A program made the position numbers and the translations under genes. 64,000 bases of DNA from NCBI RefSeq assembly GCF_000717345.1, contig NZ_JNZA01000027.1, positions 120,380-184,379 on the forward strand. Direction: 5' to 3'. This document shows positions 55,852 through 64,000 of the stretch, one piece after another (position 1 is the first letter of the stretch; each line of letters starts with the position of its first letter). Source of the DNA: Streptomyces lydicus. GTDB lineage: Bacteria > Actinomycetota > Actinomycetes > Streptomycetales > Streptomycetaceae. The notes beneath the pieces were generated by a model. That model searched no databases. It was not told where the DNA came from and saw nothing but the letters and a program-made list of their open reading frames with translations.

Positions 55852-57105
55852 GATCAGGGCCTGCTTGTCGACGGCGCCGACGTAGACGGTGCCGTTGTCC
55901 GTTATCAGCGCGTTGACCAGGCGGGTGCTGAAGACCCGGCCGGAGCCGAAGGAGCCGCTGACCTTGTCGCCGAGGCTGTCCAGGAACTTGCCGGCGTCGC
56001 CGCCCGGGCCCTGGCCCTTGCCGGAGGGCAGGCCGGAGCCGGTGCCCTTGATCGTGGCGATGGACGTCCAGCCCTTGCCGACGACGTTCAGCCCGCCGAG
56101 GCCCTTCTTGAAGTCCTCGGCGCCCTTGCGGGACCCGAAGTCCTTGCCCCGCTTGCCGTGTTCGCGCTCGGCCTTCGCCCGCTCCTTGTCGCCGTCGACG
56201 ACCTTGGCGCCCTTCGGCGGGGTGAAGGAGAACAGGCCCGCGTCGGGCTTGGCGAAGTCGACGTTGGTGTAGCCGACGTCGACGGCGGCCGGGCCACCGC
56301 TCTTGGGGGTGAGGGTGAACTTCAGCGGGGTGCCGTTGGCGGCGTCCACCGCGACCCGGATCGAGCCGACCGTCGAGGCGGCCTGCTTGGGCTTGATCAG
56401 CAGCTGGTAGGCGTCCCGCCCGGCGACCTTGGCGGTGCCGTCGACGGTGACCGAGGTGGTGTCCCCGGCCGCCTTGAGGGCCTGCTTCGCCAGGTCCTGC
56501 GGGGTGGCGTTCTTCAGGTCCCCGGGGAGGCCCTTGGGCGCGTGGTGGCGGTCGCCGTGCCGGCCGGCGCCGGTGCTGTGGACGGCGGTGTTGCTGCCGC
56601 TGTCGTACGCCCAGACCTCCTTGCCGTTGTGGACGAGGCTGTACTCGGCGGCCTTGTCGACGATCGAGACCCGCTGCTTGTCGGGGCCGTCGGCGGCGAC
56701 GCGGAGCGTGTGGGCGCCGGACGCCAGCTCCATCAGCTTGCTCTGGGGCGCCGCGGACGCCCCGTCGTCGCTCTTGCCGCCCTGCTCGCCGCCCCGGCCG
56801 CCGCCGAAGCTCCCGGCGGCTCCGCCCATGCCCGGCAGGGACGGCAGGCCGAGGTCCGTGGTGACCCGGACCGTGCCGGACAGCTGCTGGACGTCCGACG
56901 AGGCGATCTTGGCTATCAGGTCCTGGGCCGAGATCTTCGGCAGGTCCGGGGATCCGGAGCCGGCGAACGCCGGGACCAGCCCGATCGTGGCCGCCGCCAC
57001 TCCCGCCACCGCGACCGGCACGGCGTACCGCACTGCCTTACGGCGCTTCGGGGAGCGCCCCTCGCCCCACTCGTCGGTGCGCTCTGTCGGTTCGTTCCGT
57101 GGCAT
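55828..57105 (-). CDS. LolA-like secreted/anchored protein (DUF2092-type)
   Basis: A 425-residue exported protein. A positively charged N-terminus is followed by a signal anchor or signal peptide (about residues 28-48, ending AFAGSG), and the body resembles LolA/LppX-type lipoprotein-carrier or sigma-E-regulatory folds, for example VRVTTDLGLP, LMELASGAHTLRVAADG and DAYQLLIKPKQAAS. There are Gly-rich and Lys-rich linkers. ATG at 57105 has GGAGG upstream; an upstream ATG would add 35 residues without similarity. With the next ABC pair it may help export or sense an envelope lipid. Confidence 0.75.
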   Translation of the reverse strand: MPRNEPTERTDEWGEGRSPKRRKAVRYAVPVAVAGVAAATIGLVPAFAGSGSPDLPKISAQDLIAKIASSDVQQLSGTVRVTTDLGLPSLPGMGGAAGSFGGGRGGEQGGKSDDGASAAPQSKLMELASGAHTLRVAADGPDKQRVSIVDKAAEYSLVHNGKEVWAYDSGSNTAVHSTGAGRHGDRHHAPKGLPGDLKNATPQDLAKQALKAAGDTTSVTVDGTAKVAGRDAYQLLIKPKQAASTVGSIRVAVDAANGTPLKFTLTPKSGGPAAVDVGYTNVDFAKPDAGLFSFTPPKGAKVVDGDKERAKAEREHGKRGKDFGSRKGAEDFKKGLGGLNVVGKGWTSIATIKGTGSGLPSGKGQGPGGDAGKFLDSLGDKVSGSFGSGRVFSTRLVNALITDNGTVYVGAVDKQALIDAADAAK

Positions 57106-57323
57106 TGCCCCTACCTCCGTCGTCTGCGGCGGTTGCTGCGCTGTCCACTCGCCCACCCTGGGGTTCATTGTGACCCGGCCGCCGCGTTCTGGTGCTTTCC
57201 ATCTCACCAAATCGCCCGGCCCGACGCGTCAGCCCGCGGGCGCAACTCGGCGTACTGCTGAGGTATGACGCCGGGTCACCACGAGGCGGAGCAGGTACCA
57301 CAGGAGTCTGACGACTCCCTAGG

Positions 57324-57359
57324 GGACGGGCCGGCGAGCCCTGAGGGCGCGGCCCGTCC
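57324..57359 (-). terminator. Terminator of the polyprenyl synthase gene
   Basis: A 9-bp stem GGACGGGCC / GGCCCGTCC with inner pairing in the loop, right after the stop codon at 57363. The rest of the 257-base gap (57106-57362) shows no gene. Confidence 0.75.
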
Positions 57360-57362
57360 GCC

Positions 57363-58376
57363 TCATCCGGCCCGGTGGACCACCGCGTCGCACAGGCCCT
57401 CCAGGGCCGACTTGGCCGTGCACGGCGGCAGCGGCGCCAGCGTCGCCCGCGCCTCCTCCGCGTAGCGCACGGTGTCGCGGCGGGCCTCTTCGAGCGCCGG
57501 GTGGGCACGCAGCAGGGTCAGTGCCTCGGCGTGCCGCGCGTCATCGGTCAGGTCGCCGGCCAGCAGCTCGCACAGCGCGCGGTCCTCGGGGGTGCCGGCG
57601 TCGCTCTCGGCCCGGGCCCGCAGGCGCAGCACCGGCAGGGTGGCGATGCCCTCGCGCAGGTCGGTGCCGGGCGTCTTGCCCGACTCGTGCGAGTCGCTGG
57701 CGATGTCCAGGACGTCGTCGGCCAGCTGGAAGGCGGTGCCCAGCCGCTCGCCGTACTGGGTGAGGATGTTGGCCGTCGACTCGTCGGCGCCCGACATCAT
57801 GGCGCCGAAGCGGCAGGCCACGGCGACCAGCGAACCGGTCTTGCCCGCGAGGACGTCCAGATAGTGGTCGATGGGGTCGCGGCCGTCGCGCGGTCCCGCG
57901 GTCTCCAGGATCTGGCCGGTCACCAGGCGCTCGAACGCCTCGGCCTGGATCCGGACCGCCTCGGGCCCGAGGTCGGCGAGGATGTGCGAGGCGCGGGCGA
58001 AGAGGAAGTCGCCGGTCAGCACCGCGACGGAGTTGCCCCAGCGGGCGTTGGCGCTGGCCACCCCGCGGCGCACGTCGGCCTCGTCCATCACGTCGTCGTG
58101 ATAGAGCGTCGCCAGATGCGTCAGCTCCACGACGACGGCGGAGGGCACCACGCCCGGGCTGTGGGTGTCACCGAACTGGGCGGCCAGCATCACCAGCAGC
58201 GGCCGGAACCGCTTGCCGCCCGCGCGCACGAGATGCTGCGCGGCTTCGGTGATGAACGGCACGTCGCTCTTGGTGGCCTCCAGCAGGCCCTCCTCGACAG
58301 CCGCCAACCCGGCCTGGACATCGGCCTCAAGAGCCTGGTCCCGCACGCTCAGCCCGAAGGGCCCGACGACGGTCAC
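57363..58376 (-). CDS. Polyprenyl diphosphate synthase
   Basis: A long-chain trans-prenyl diphosphate synthase (337 residues). The first aspartate-rich motif is D94-D95-x-x-D98 in YHDDVMDEAD, the second is in QLADDVLDIASD, and GGKRFRPLLVML, GQILE and KTGSLVAVA follow. It most likely makes the C35-C45 side chain of menaquinone, the only quinone in Streptomyces respiration. GTG at 58376 has AGGAG upstream, as judged by family alignment; a longer frame is not conserved. Chain length cannot be fixed from the sequence alone. Confidence 0.92.
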   Translation of the reverse strand: MTVVGPFGLSVRDQALEADVQAGLAAVEEGLLEATKSDVPFITEAAQHLVRAGGKRFRPLLVMLAAQFGDTHSPGVVPSAVVVELTHLATLYHDDVMDEADVRRGVASANARWGNSVAVLTGDFLFARASHILADLGPEAVRIQAEAFERLVTGQILETAGPRDGRDPIDHYLDVLAGKTGSLVAVACRFGAMMSGADESTANILTQYGERLGTAFQLADDVLDIASDSHESGKTPGTDLREGIATLPVLRLRARAESDAGTPEDRALCELLAGDLTDDARHAEALTLLRAHPALEEARRDTVRYAEEARATLAPLPPCTAKSALEGLCDAVVHRAG

Positions 58377-58914
58377 GAGGGGTACTCCTGTCTGCTGACG
58401 ATCAAACTGAATGTCGATCTGTCGCTGTCTCCACCATTGGCCAGCGTATCCGGTCGCAGTTCGATCACCGTGAGCGCCTGCCCCCCGAACCGCCCGGGAA
58501 GCACCACGGGGCATGGCCCCGCACCGTCCGCGTCACCCGGTGCCGCGGGTTTGACGCCGTGGAACGGGAGCGCCGGAGGCAGCCCGGGGCCCCGGCGCAC
58601 CCACGAGTCACAGCAGCGCCCCGGCGGCCGGATACCCACGCCGGCCCCATCGTTGTTACGCCATCCTCACGGAGCGGCCCCCTGCTGACCACCGCCGTCC
58701 GGGGCCACCGGGGCGGGGCGACGGGGGCCGCGTGCCGGCTGGCGGGCAGGGCCGGCCGCCAGCCGGGCGGGGCGGCGTCGGAGCGCGCGCCAGGCGGGGT
58801 GGCAGGTTCTCCGCGCGCCGGACGGGGCGGCAGGTTGCCCCGCGCGCCGGGCGGGGAGACAGGTTCTGTCGCGCGCCTGCCAGGGGGCGCCACTTGGGCG
58901 GGTGCCCCCGCTGG
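58377..58914. other. Gene-free region with tandem repeats
   Basis: A 538-base region between the FAD-oxidoreductase gene and the polyprenyl synthase gene, both on the minus strand. Its left part must include the synthase promoter, which was not resolved. The right part has very GC-rich degenerate repeats, the clearest at 58785-58877. No credible coding frame is present. Confidence 0.55.
58785..58877. repeat. Three ~29-bp tandem repeats plus a partial fourth
   Basis: Units begin GCGCGCC at 58785, 58813, 58842 and 58871 (periods 28, 29, 29), followed by a segment like GGACGGGGCGGCAGGTT. Upstream bases have further degenerate GGGCGGGGCGGC segments. No spacers of equal length or Cas genes are present, so it is a minisatellite rather than CRISPR. 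Confidence 0.85.
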
Positions 58915-60117
58915 TCAGCCGTGTGCCCGCGCCACCGCCCGGGCCAGCCGCGGCGAGGCGAACTCCGTGCCGCACACGAAGCGCATCACCGGTCCGAACG
59001 AGGCGGCCGCCGGCAGCCCCGTGAAGTACAGCCCCGGTACGGACGAGCCGAAGCCGGCGTCCAACAGGGGCCCGCCGGCCCGCGTCACGACCCCCGTGCG
59101 CAGCCCCTGCCCCAGGAAGTCCATCGCCGCCAGGTCCATCCGGTAGCCGGTCGCGGCCAGGACGTGGTCGGCGGACAGCTCCCCGCCCTGCCCGTCGGCG
59201 CCGCGCAGCGCCAGTACGGGACGGCCGTCACGCACCGTCGCCCGCACGATCCGCCGGTCCTGCGTGACCTGGACGCGGCCCACGAAGCGCTCCCGCAGCC
59301 ACCACGCGCCCAGCGGGCCGAGCACCCGCCGCACCAGATGGCGCCGCACCGGAGCCGGCAGGTACCGGAAGGCGCCGGCGTGCTGCGTCAGCGCGTACAA
59401 CGACCAGGCGTTGCCGAACGGCGACGGCGGCCGCAGCCGCGGCTGGCGGTCCGGCGGCGCGCCGAAGGCCACCGCGGCCGGTCCGCGCGCCACCACCCGT
59501 ACCGCGGCCGCCCCCGCCTCGGCCAGCAGCACCGCGCTCTCCAGCGCCGACTGCCCGGCACCGACGACGACCACCTCCCGGCCGGCCAGCGCCGACAGAT
59601 CGTGGTGCTGCGAACTGTGCGAGACGGGGCCGGTGGCGGACGGGCCGTCGGGGGCCGCCGCGGCCAGTTCCGGCGGCAGATGGGCCAGCCCGCTCAGCCC
59701 GGTGGCCACGACCACCGCCCGCGCCCCGAACTGCTCGCCGCTGTCCAGCTTCAGCTCGAAGCCGTCGGCCCTCCGGTCCACCGAGACCACCCGGACCTGC
59801 TCCAACTCGGGCACCAGCCGCTGCTGCACCCACTGCCCGTACCGGACGAACGTCTCGACGGGCACCACGTCCCAGTCCGACGCGTACGGGCCCTCCCCCG
59901 AGGCCGCGCAGTAGTCGGCGAGGGTGTGGCCGCCCTGTGGGGTGTGGAGGCTGGAGGCGGCCGGCGTCGACTTGAGCAGCATGCCCGCGGGCATCTGCTC
60001 CTGCCAGCTCACCATCGGCCGGCCGAAGACCCGCACCGGCAGGCCGGCCGCCCGTAGGTGCGCCGCTGTCGACAGGCCGTACGGGCCGGCCCCGATGACC
60101 GCTACCGGAGTGCTCAC
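58915..60117 (-). CDS. FAD-dependent oxidoreductase/monooxygenase-like
   Basis: A 400-residue flavoprotein of the flavin monooxygenase/NAD(P)-binding type. FAD motif GAGPYGLS (near residue 10), second Rossmann motif GAGQSALE, and late ATGYR are present. Similar to the lysine/ornithine N-hydroxylase and Baeyer-Villiger-like superfamily, but the substrate is unknown. The GTG at 60117 overlaps the ATP-grasp stop by 4 bases (GTGA) with GGGGAGGG upstream, so both proteins are made together. Confidence 0.85.
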   Translation of the reverse strand: MSTPVAVIGAGPYGLSTAAHLRAAGLPVRVFGRPMVSWQEQMPAGMLLKSTPAASSLHTPQGGHTLADYCAASGEGPYASDWDVVPVETFVRYGQWVQQRLVPELEQVRVVSVDRRADGFELKLDSGEQFGARAVVVATGLSGLAHLPPELAAAAPDGPSATGPVSHSSQHHDLSALAGREVVVVGAGQSALESAVLLAEAGAAAVRVVARGPAAVAFGAPPDRQPRLRPPSPFGNAWSLYALTQHAGAFRYLPAPVRRHLVRRVLGPLGAWWLRERFVGRVQVTQDRRIVRATVRDGRPVLALRGADGQGGELSADHVLAATGYRMDLAAMDFLGQGLRTGVVTRAGGPLLDAGFGSSVPGLYFTGLPAAASFGPVMRFVCGTEFASPRLARAVARAHG

Positions 60118-61391
60118 TTCGGTCCCTCCCCTTGCGTCGGTGGTGCCTCGGTACGCGCCCGGCGGCCCGCCCGGCGCAGCTCCCTCAGGTGTCTCGCGCC
60201 CGGCCCGACGGACCGCGCGAGCATGGCGAGGAACGGCAGCGGGTCGTCGCCGGCGAACCAGGCCAGCTCGGTGCCGGTGGCCCGCACCGGCGTGTGGGGG
60301 GTGCGCCGGCCACCGCGGTAGGCGAGCAGCGCGGGCAGGTCGACGTTCTCGACGACGAAGCGGTGTCCGGCCGGCTGGGCGCCCCCGGGGACGGCGCGGC
60401 CGGTGAGGTCCAGGTGGAGGGCGCGCAGCACGTCGACGCCGGCGGCGTTCTCGAAGAGCCGGAACTGCGCGCCCATCCGCGGGTTGAAGTCGAGCAGCTT
60501 GTACTGGCCGTCGCGCCGGTCGAACCGCCAGTCCAGGTCGGCGATCCCGGCGAAGCCGATCCGTGCGGCGAACCGCGCGGTGCGCTGCGCGAGCCCGGGG
60601 TTGTCGACGACGTACGCACAGGCGGTCATGCCGGCGTGCGGCGGCCACGAGCGCACCTTGACGCCGGTGAACAGTGCCAGCGGCGCACCGCCCGGCGCGA
60701 AGCAGGCGTGCACGATCCAGTCCTCGGCCTGCTCGCGGGGCAGGTATTCCTGAAGGATCACGCCCGGCCGCGGGCCCCAGTCCCGTGCCAGATCGAGCAG
60801 TTGGCCCGGGCCTCCGATCCAGGTCGTACCGGCCACCGCGGGCCGCGTACGCCGTACGAACGCCTCGCGGTTCTTGGCCACCACGGGGAAGCGTGCCTGC
60901 CGGGCGAACGCCTCGACGTCCGCGTACGAGGCGGGGAAGGCGGCCGCCGGGGAGGGCACGCCGTGTTCGGCGCACAGCGCGTGCAGGCCCTGCTTGCTGG
61001 CCAGCCGGCGCGGCAGACCGGGCGTCACCCGGGGGAAGAGAAACGCTCCGGCGAGCGCTCCGGCGTGCTCGGCGACCAGCACGGCGGCCTCTTCGTCGGT
61101 GGGTATCAGGACCGTCGGCCGGCCGATCCGGCGGCCGATCCGCAGCAGCCCGGCGACCAGCCGCTCCGGTTCCTCGCGCCCGGTGGTCGGCCAGACGAAG
61201 CGGCCGCTGAGGTAGCGGGACACCGCCGCGGGCGTGTACCGGTCCTCCGTGACGGCGTACATGGGCACACCGAGCCGCCCCAGGCTGCGGATCGCCCCCA
61301 CGCCGCCGTGGTGCAGGGGGTAGGCCCCGATCTTGACGATCAGCCCCGGAACCGTCCGGTCGACCGCGAGCCGTGTGCCACTGCGCGCCAC
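60114..61391 (-). CDS. ATP-grasp carboxylate-amine ligase-like protein
   Basis: A 425-residue ATP-grasp enzyme. It starts with a Rossmann-like biotin-carboxylase N-domain (GLIVKIGAYPLHHGGVGAIR) and continues with the ATP-grasp: VVAKNREAF, GVILQEYLPRE, and the magnesium-binding end LLDFNPRMGAQFRL. It probably joins a carboxylate and an amine with ATP, by analogy with D-Asp ligase and peptide-type ligases. GTG at 61391 is preferred because GGGGGGA precedes it; a TTG four codons earlier is possible. Paired with the flavoprotein, it may modify one small molecule; this is inference. Confidence 0.8.
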   Translation of the reverse strand: MARSGTRLAVDRTVPGLIVKIGAYPLHHGGVGAIRSLGRLGVPMYAVTEDRYTPAAVSRYLSGRFVWPTTGREEPERLVAGLLRIGRRIGRPTVLIPTDEEAAVLVAEHAGALAGAFLFPRVTPGLPRRLASKQGLHALCAEHGVPSPAAAFPASYADVEAFARQARFPVVAKNREAFVRRTRPAVAGTTWIGGPGQLLDLARDWGPRPGVILQEYLPREQAEDWIVHACFAPGGAPLALFTGVKVRSWPPHAGMTACAYVVDNPGLAQRTARFAARIGFAGIADLDWRFDRRDGQYKLLDFNPRMGAQFRLFENAAGVDVLRALHLDLTGRAVPGGAQPAGHRFVVENVDLPALLAYRGGRRTPHTPVRATGTELAWFAGDDPLPFLAMLARSVGPGARHLRELRRAGRRARTEAPPTQGEGPK

Positions 61392-61403
61392 GTGTCCCCC
61401 CAA

Positions 61404-61448
61404 CGGAACCCAGCGGACCCCTACGGACCCCGGCGGACCCAGCGGAAC
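61404..61448. repeat. 10-bp tandem repeat array before the ATP-grasp gene
   Basis: Units CGGAACCCAG, CGGACCCCTA, CGGACCCCGG, CGGACCCAG and CGGAAC follow each other with a 10-base period. It lies in the predicted 5' leader, 13 bases before the chosen ATP-grasp start codon. The period equals one turn of the DNA helix. Confidence 0.75.
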
Positions 61449-61476
61449 AGTCGTCCCCGGCCCGTGCCAGGAAAGG

Positions 61477-61506
61477 AAGCTAGGCCCGAATTGCGCGCTC
61501 CAGCAA
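61477..61506 (-). promoter_or_regulatory. Probable promoter of the ATP-grasp/flavoprotein operon
   Basis: On the minus strand TTGCTG (61506-61501) and TAGCTT (61482-61477) are 18 bases apart. The transcript would start near 61470 and run through the 10-bp repeat array. Confidence 0.55.
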
Positions 61507-61928
61507 GGCTTTTCCGGACATTACCGAGACTTGGGGCGTACGTGGCGGCGCGCACTCCCACACCGTCCCTACGCCCGTACGACGCCCGCGCCCCTCGGCG
61601 GGCCCCGTGCTCCTCGCCTGGCCCCCGTTCCCCTCGCCGGGCCGGCGCGGCTGAGGGACACGGGCAAAGGAGGACCACCGGGTGGCTCGCCCGGCACGGC
61701 GGCTCAACCCGCCCAGCGACTCCCGGCCCGGTCCCGACCGCTCACCCGCCGCCGTTCCTCCACCCGACCCCGACCCCGGCCCCCGACCGCGTGGCGCAAG
61801 TTATCCACAGGGCACTTCGCCGTGCCGTGCCCGGCCGTACTCTGATCAACGAGCCGCCCGCCCGGGGTTTCACCAGGCCCCGACCGGTCCGGCCGCTCAC
61901 CGGCGACGAAGAACGCGAGGAGCTGTCC

Positions 61929-63155
61929 ATGCCCGAGCAGAGCCCGTTCGAGCTGGCGGAAGGCGACCCCTTCGGCCCGCACAACCTCCCCTACGGCGTC
62001 TTCAGTACCACCGACGCGCCCGACCAGCGCCGGGTAGGTGTCCGCTACGGCAGGCACGTCCTCGATCTGAGTGCCCTGCCCAGCGCCCTGCCCGCCGCCA
62101 TCCACCCGCACGCCGAACTGCTCGCCGGGCCGACCCTCAACCCCCTGCTCGCCGCCGGCCGGCCCGTATGGCAGCAGATCCGCGCGGCCGTCCACAGCGC
62201 CGTCACCGACCCCGCACACCGCGACGAAGTGGCACCGCTGCTCCACCCGCTCGACGAGGTGACCCTGCACCTCCCCTTCGAGGTCGCCGACTACGTCGAC
62301 TTCTACTCCAGCGAGCACCACGCCACCAACGTCGGCCGCATCTTCCGCCCGAACAACGCGGCACTGCCTCCCAACTGGAAGCACCTGCCGATCGGTTACC
62401 ACGGCCGGGCGGGCACCGTCGTCGCCACCGGCACCCCCGTGGTGCGGCCCAACGGCCAGCGCAAGGCCCCTGCCGACGAGGCACCGACCTTCGGCCCCTC
62501 CACCCGCCTCGACATCGAGGCCGAGGTCGGCTTCGTCGTCGGCGTGCCCTCCACACTCCACCAGCCCGTCGGGCTCGACTCCTTCCGTGACCACGTCTTC
62601 GGCGTCTGTCTCGTCAACGACTGGTCCGCCCGCGACATCCAGGCGTGGGAGTACGTGCCGCTCGGCCCGTTCCTCGGCAAGTCCTTCGCCACCTCCGTCT
62701 CCGCCTGGATCACCCCGCTCGACGCCCTCGACGAGGCCCGTACGCCACCGCCGGCCCGCGACGTCCCGCTGCTGCCGTACCTCGACGACGCGGGCCTTGA
62801 GCCGGGCGGCATCGACATCCACATCGAGGTGCGGATCAACGGCGCGGTCGTCTCCCGGCCGCCGTTCTCCGCCATGTACTGGACGGCCGCCCAGCAACTG
62901 GCCCACATGACCGTCAACGGCGCCTCCCTGCGCACCGGCGACCTCTTCGCCTCCGGCACGGTCTCCGGACCCGACCCCGACCAGCTCGGCTGCCTGCTCG
63001 AACTCACCGTGGGCAAGGGCCCCTACCTCCAGGACGGCGACGAGGTCACGCTCACCGCCTGGGCGCCGGGCCCTGCCGGCGTCCGGATCGGCCTGGGCGA
63101 GGTCACCGGCCGCATCCTGCCCGCTCCCGCCGTCCCGGGCCGCGAGACGCCATGA
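61929..63155 (+). CDS. fahA: Fumarylacetoacetase
   Basis: Fumarylacetoacetate hydrolase (408 residues), the last step of tyrosine/homogentisate breakdown, giving fumarate and acetoacetate. It has DYVDFYSSEHHATNVGRIF with the metal Asp and catalytic His, EAEVGFVVG with metal glutamates, and NDWSARDIQAWEYVPLGPFL plus KSFATSVS with the remaining metal Asp and Lys. ATG at 61929 has GAGGAG 7 bases upstream; the long open frame upstream is a shadow of the ATP-grasp gene. It overlaps the next gene by 4 bases. Confidence 0.94.
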   Translation: MPEQSPFELAEGDPFGPHNLPYGVFSTTDAPDQRRVGVRYGRHVLDLSALPSALPAAIHPHAELLAGPTLNPLLAAGRPVWQQIRAAVHSAVTDPAHRDEVAPLLHPLDEVTLHLPFEVADYVDFYSSEHHATNVGRIFRPNNAALPPNWKHLPIGYHGRAGTVVATGTPVVRPNGQRKAPADEAPTFGPSTRLDIEAEVGFVVGVPSTLHQPVGLDSFRDHVFGVCLVNDWSARDIQAWEYVPLGPFLGKSFATSVSAWITPLDALDEARTPPPARDVPLLPYLDDAGLEPGGIDIHIEVRINGAVVSRPPFSAMYWTAAQQLAHMTVNGASLRTGDLFASGTVSGPDPDQLGCLLELTVGKGPYLQDGDEVTLTAWAPGPAGVRIGLGEVTGRILPAPAVPGRETP

Positions 63156-63796
63156 CCGGCGCCCCGCTCACCCTCCCCGAGGAGCTGTTCCTCCTCGCCC
63201 ACGATCCGGTCCGCGGCCGTCCGCTGACCCTCCCCAAGTACCTCTGGTACGGGCTCGCTGGCGCCGCCCTGGCGGATCTGGAGGCGGCCGGCCGGATCAC
63301 CACCGAGCACGGCGACCGGATCACGGTGACCAATCCGCTGCCCCTGGGCGACCCGATACTCGACGGCGCCCTGGCGGCGCTGCCCACCCCGGCCAAGGGC
63401 AGCAGGGGCCTCAAGGCCCACCGCTGGGTGCGTAGCTCCGGCCGCCCCGTCCAGGAGCTGTGCCTGCGCCGCCTGGAGGAACGCGGGGCGCTGCGCCGAG
63501 AGACCCGCCGCGCCCTGGGCCTCTTCCCGTACGAGCGTTTCCCGGCCGGCGCGGTGGACCTGACCGGCCCGGCCCGTGCCCGCTTCAAGGCGGCGGTCGA
63601 CGCCCGCCTCCCCGACCGGCGCGCCCGGCTGCTGGCGGCGTACACCTCGGCGATAGACCTGGACACCAAGCTCCTGCCGGGCGGCGGCTTCCGCCCCCTC
63701 CGCCGCGACCTGAGACGCCTCGCCAGAGAGGAGTGGACGGCCTACGCCGCCTACCGCGCCGTACAACACGACAAAAGCGCAGCAGCGGGCTCCTAG
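63152..63796 (+). CDS. GPP34 (GOLPH3/Vps74-like) domain protein
   Basis: A 214-residue helical protein of the GPP34 family. It begins LTLPEELFLLAHDPVRGRP and continues with LPKYLWYGLAGAALADLEAA, the signature of the phosphoinositide-binding eukaryotic GOLPH3 relatives. In Streptomyces these proteins are numerous, and their ligand is unknown. It overlaps the fumarylacetoacetase stop (ATGA), so the two are translationally coupled. No membrane segment is seen. Confidence 0.88.
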   Translation: MTGAPLTLPEELFLLAHDPVRGRPLTLPKYLWYGLAGAALADLEAAGRITTEHGDRITVTNPLPLGDPILDGALAALPTPAKGSRGLKAHRWVRSSGRPVQELCLRRLEERGALRRETRRALGLFPYERFPAGAVDLTGPARARFKAAVDARLPDRRARLLAAYTSAIDLDTKLLPGGGFRPLRRDLRRLAREEWTAYAAYRAVQHDKSAAAGS

Positions 63797-64000
63797 CGCC
63801 GCCGCCGCCCCGATACGTGCCCGGGTACGACCCCAGGCACATCAGCAACGCCCCAGCCGCCTACCCGGGCGTGGTGGGGGGTGAGGGGATGGGGCCCGGA
63901 GCTGGGTCGCGGCCGGAGCCGGGGTGGCTGGGGCCGGGTCGCGGCTGGGGCCGGTGGTCGCGTTGGGCGGGATTGCGGCGGCGGAATTGAACGTGAGGGG
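63797..64000. other. Region to the window edge
   Basis: The last 204 bases contain no supported gene. They hold GC-rich repeated segments of the form GGCCGGGTCGCGGC and GGAGCCGGGG near 63895-63960, perhaps the start of a low-complexity gene or a repeat beyond the window edge. Confidence 0.35.

Larger units (their letters stand above)
61392..61928. promoter_or_regulatory. Divergent region between ATP-grasp and fumarylacetoacetase genes
   Basis: A 537-base region with no credible gene. Near the ATP-grasp side are a 10-bp repeat array (61404-61448) and a promoter (61477-61506). The middle (61540-61800) looks empty of gene or repeat. A DnaA-box sequence TTATCCACA is at 61801-61809. A GAGGAG ribosome binding site precedes the fumarylacetoacetase ATG. 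Confidence 0.5.

Noticed and set aside
58785..58877. Tandem repeats as a CRISPR array
   Set aside because: The units are contiguous without variable spacers, and no cas gene is seen.
60132..63155. A 1007-residue frame extending fumarylacetoacetase upstream
   Set aside because: The upstream two-thirds runs opposite the ATP-grasp gene, and the family fold and a GAGGAG site begin only at 61929.

Overview
The window is high-GC actinobacterial chromosome, almost certainly Streptomyces or a close relative. The supporting signs are GTG and TTG starts with GGAGG-type ribosome binding sites, a 1161-residue RpoB that must start at TTG, a 1299-residue RpoC, an acidic N-terminal extension on NusG, and the gene order secE-nusG-rplKA-lipoprotein-rplJL-rpoBC-rpsLG-fusA-tuf-rpsJ. 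No insertion sequence, integrase, phage gene or CRISPR array is visible.

Region 1 (1-20030, all on the minus strand) is the information-processing core: tRNA-Trp, secE, nusG, rplKA, a lipoprotein gene, rplJL, rpoBC, a DUF1707 protein gene, rpsLG-fusA-tuf, and the start of the S10 operon (rpsJ and partial rplC). The non-coding parts carry clear promoters for rpsL, rpoB, rplJ and rplK, an L10-type leader with an attenuator-like hairpin, and a 25-bp hairpin element repeated almost exactly in the rpsJ and rpsL leaders.

Region 2 (20212-30581) is housekeeping: an aspartate-type aminotransferase, adenosine deaminase, MurB, a HadA/HadB hot-dog dehydratase pair, RpmG with a zinc ribbon, tRNA-Met, tRNA-Thr and tRNA-Tyr, YajQ, HtpX and small accessory proteins. 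The amidohydrolase at 25424-26692 appears to have lost several expected catalytic residues.

Region 3 (30801-51579) is the most unusual. A tightly overlapping minus-strand operon encodes complex I subunits NuoA, B, C, H, I, J, K, L, M and N, but nuoD, E, F and G are missing, and the soluble-arm proteins have long low-complexity tails. Upstream lie an orphan type VII secretion-like pair (EspI-like ATPase and EccD-like membrane protein), two paralogous sensor kinases with one LuxR-type response regulator, and korAB for a 2-oxoacid:ferredoxin oxidoreductase. One hypothesis is a ferredoxin-fed proton pump: KorAB would reduce ferredoxin, and the complex lacking the NADH module would pass the electrons to menaquinone, borrowing NuoD from another locus.

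Region 4 (51764-64000) holds a QorB-like reductase, an RarD permease, an ABC exporter beside a LolA-like secreted protein, a polyprenyl diphosphate synthase probably for the menaquinone side chain, a coupled ATP-grasp ligase and flavin oxidoreductase pair, fumarylacetoacetase, and a GPP34-domain protein. Tandem DNA repeats occur in two of its intergenic regions.
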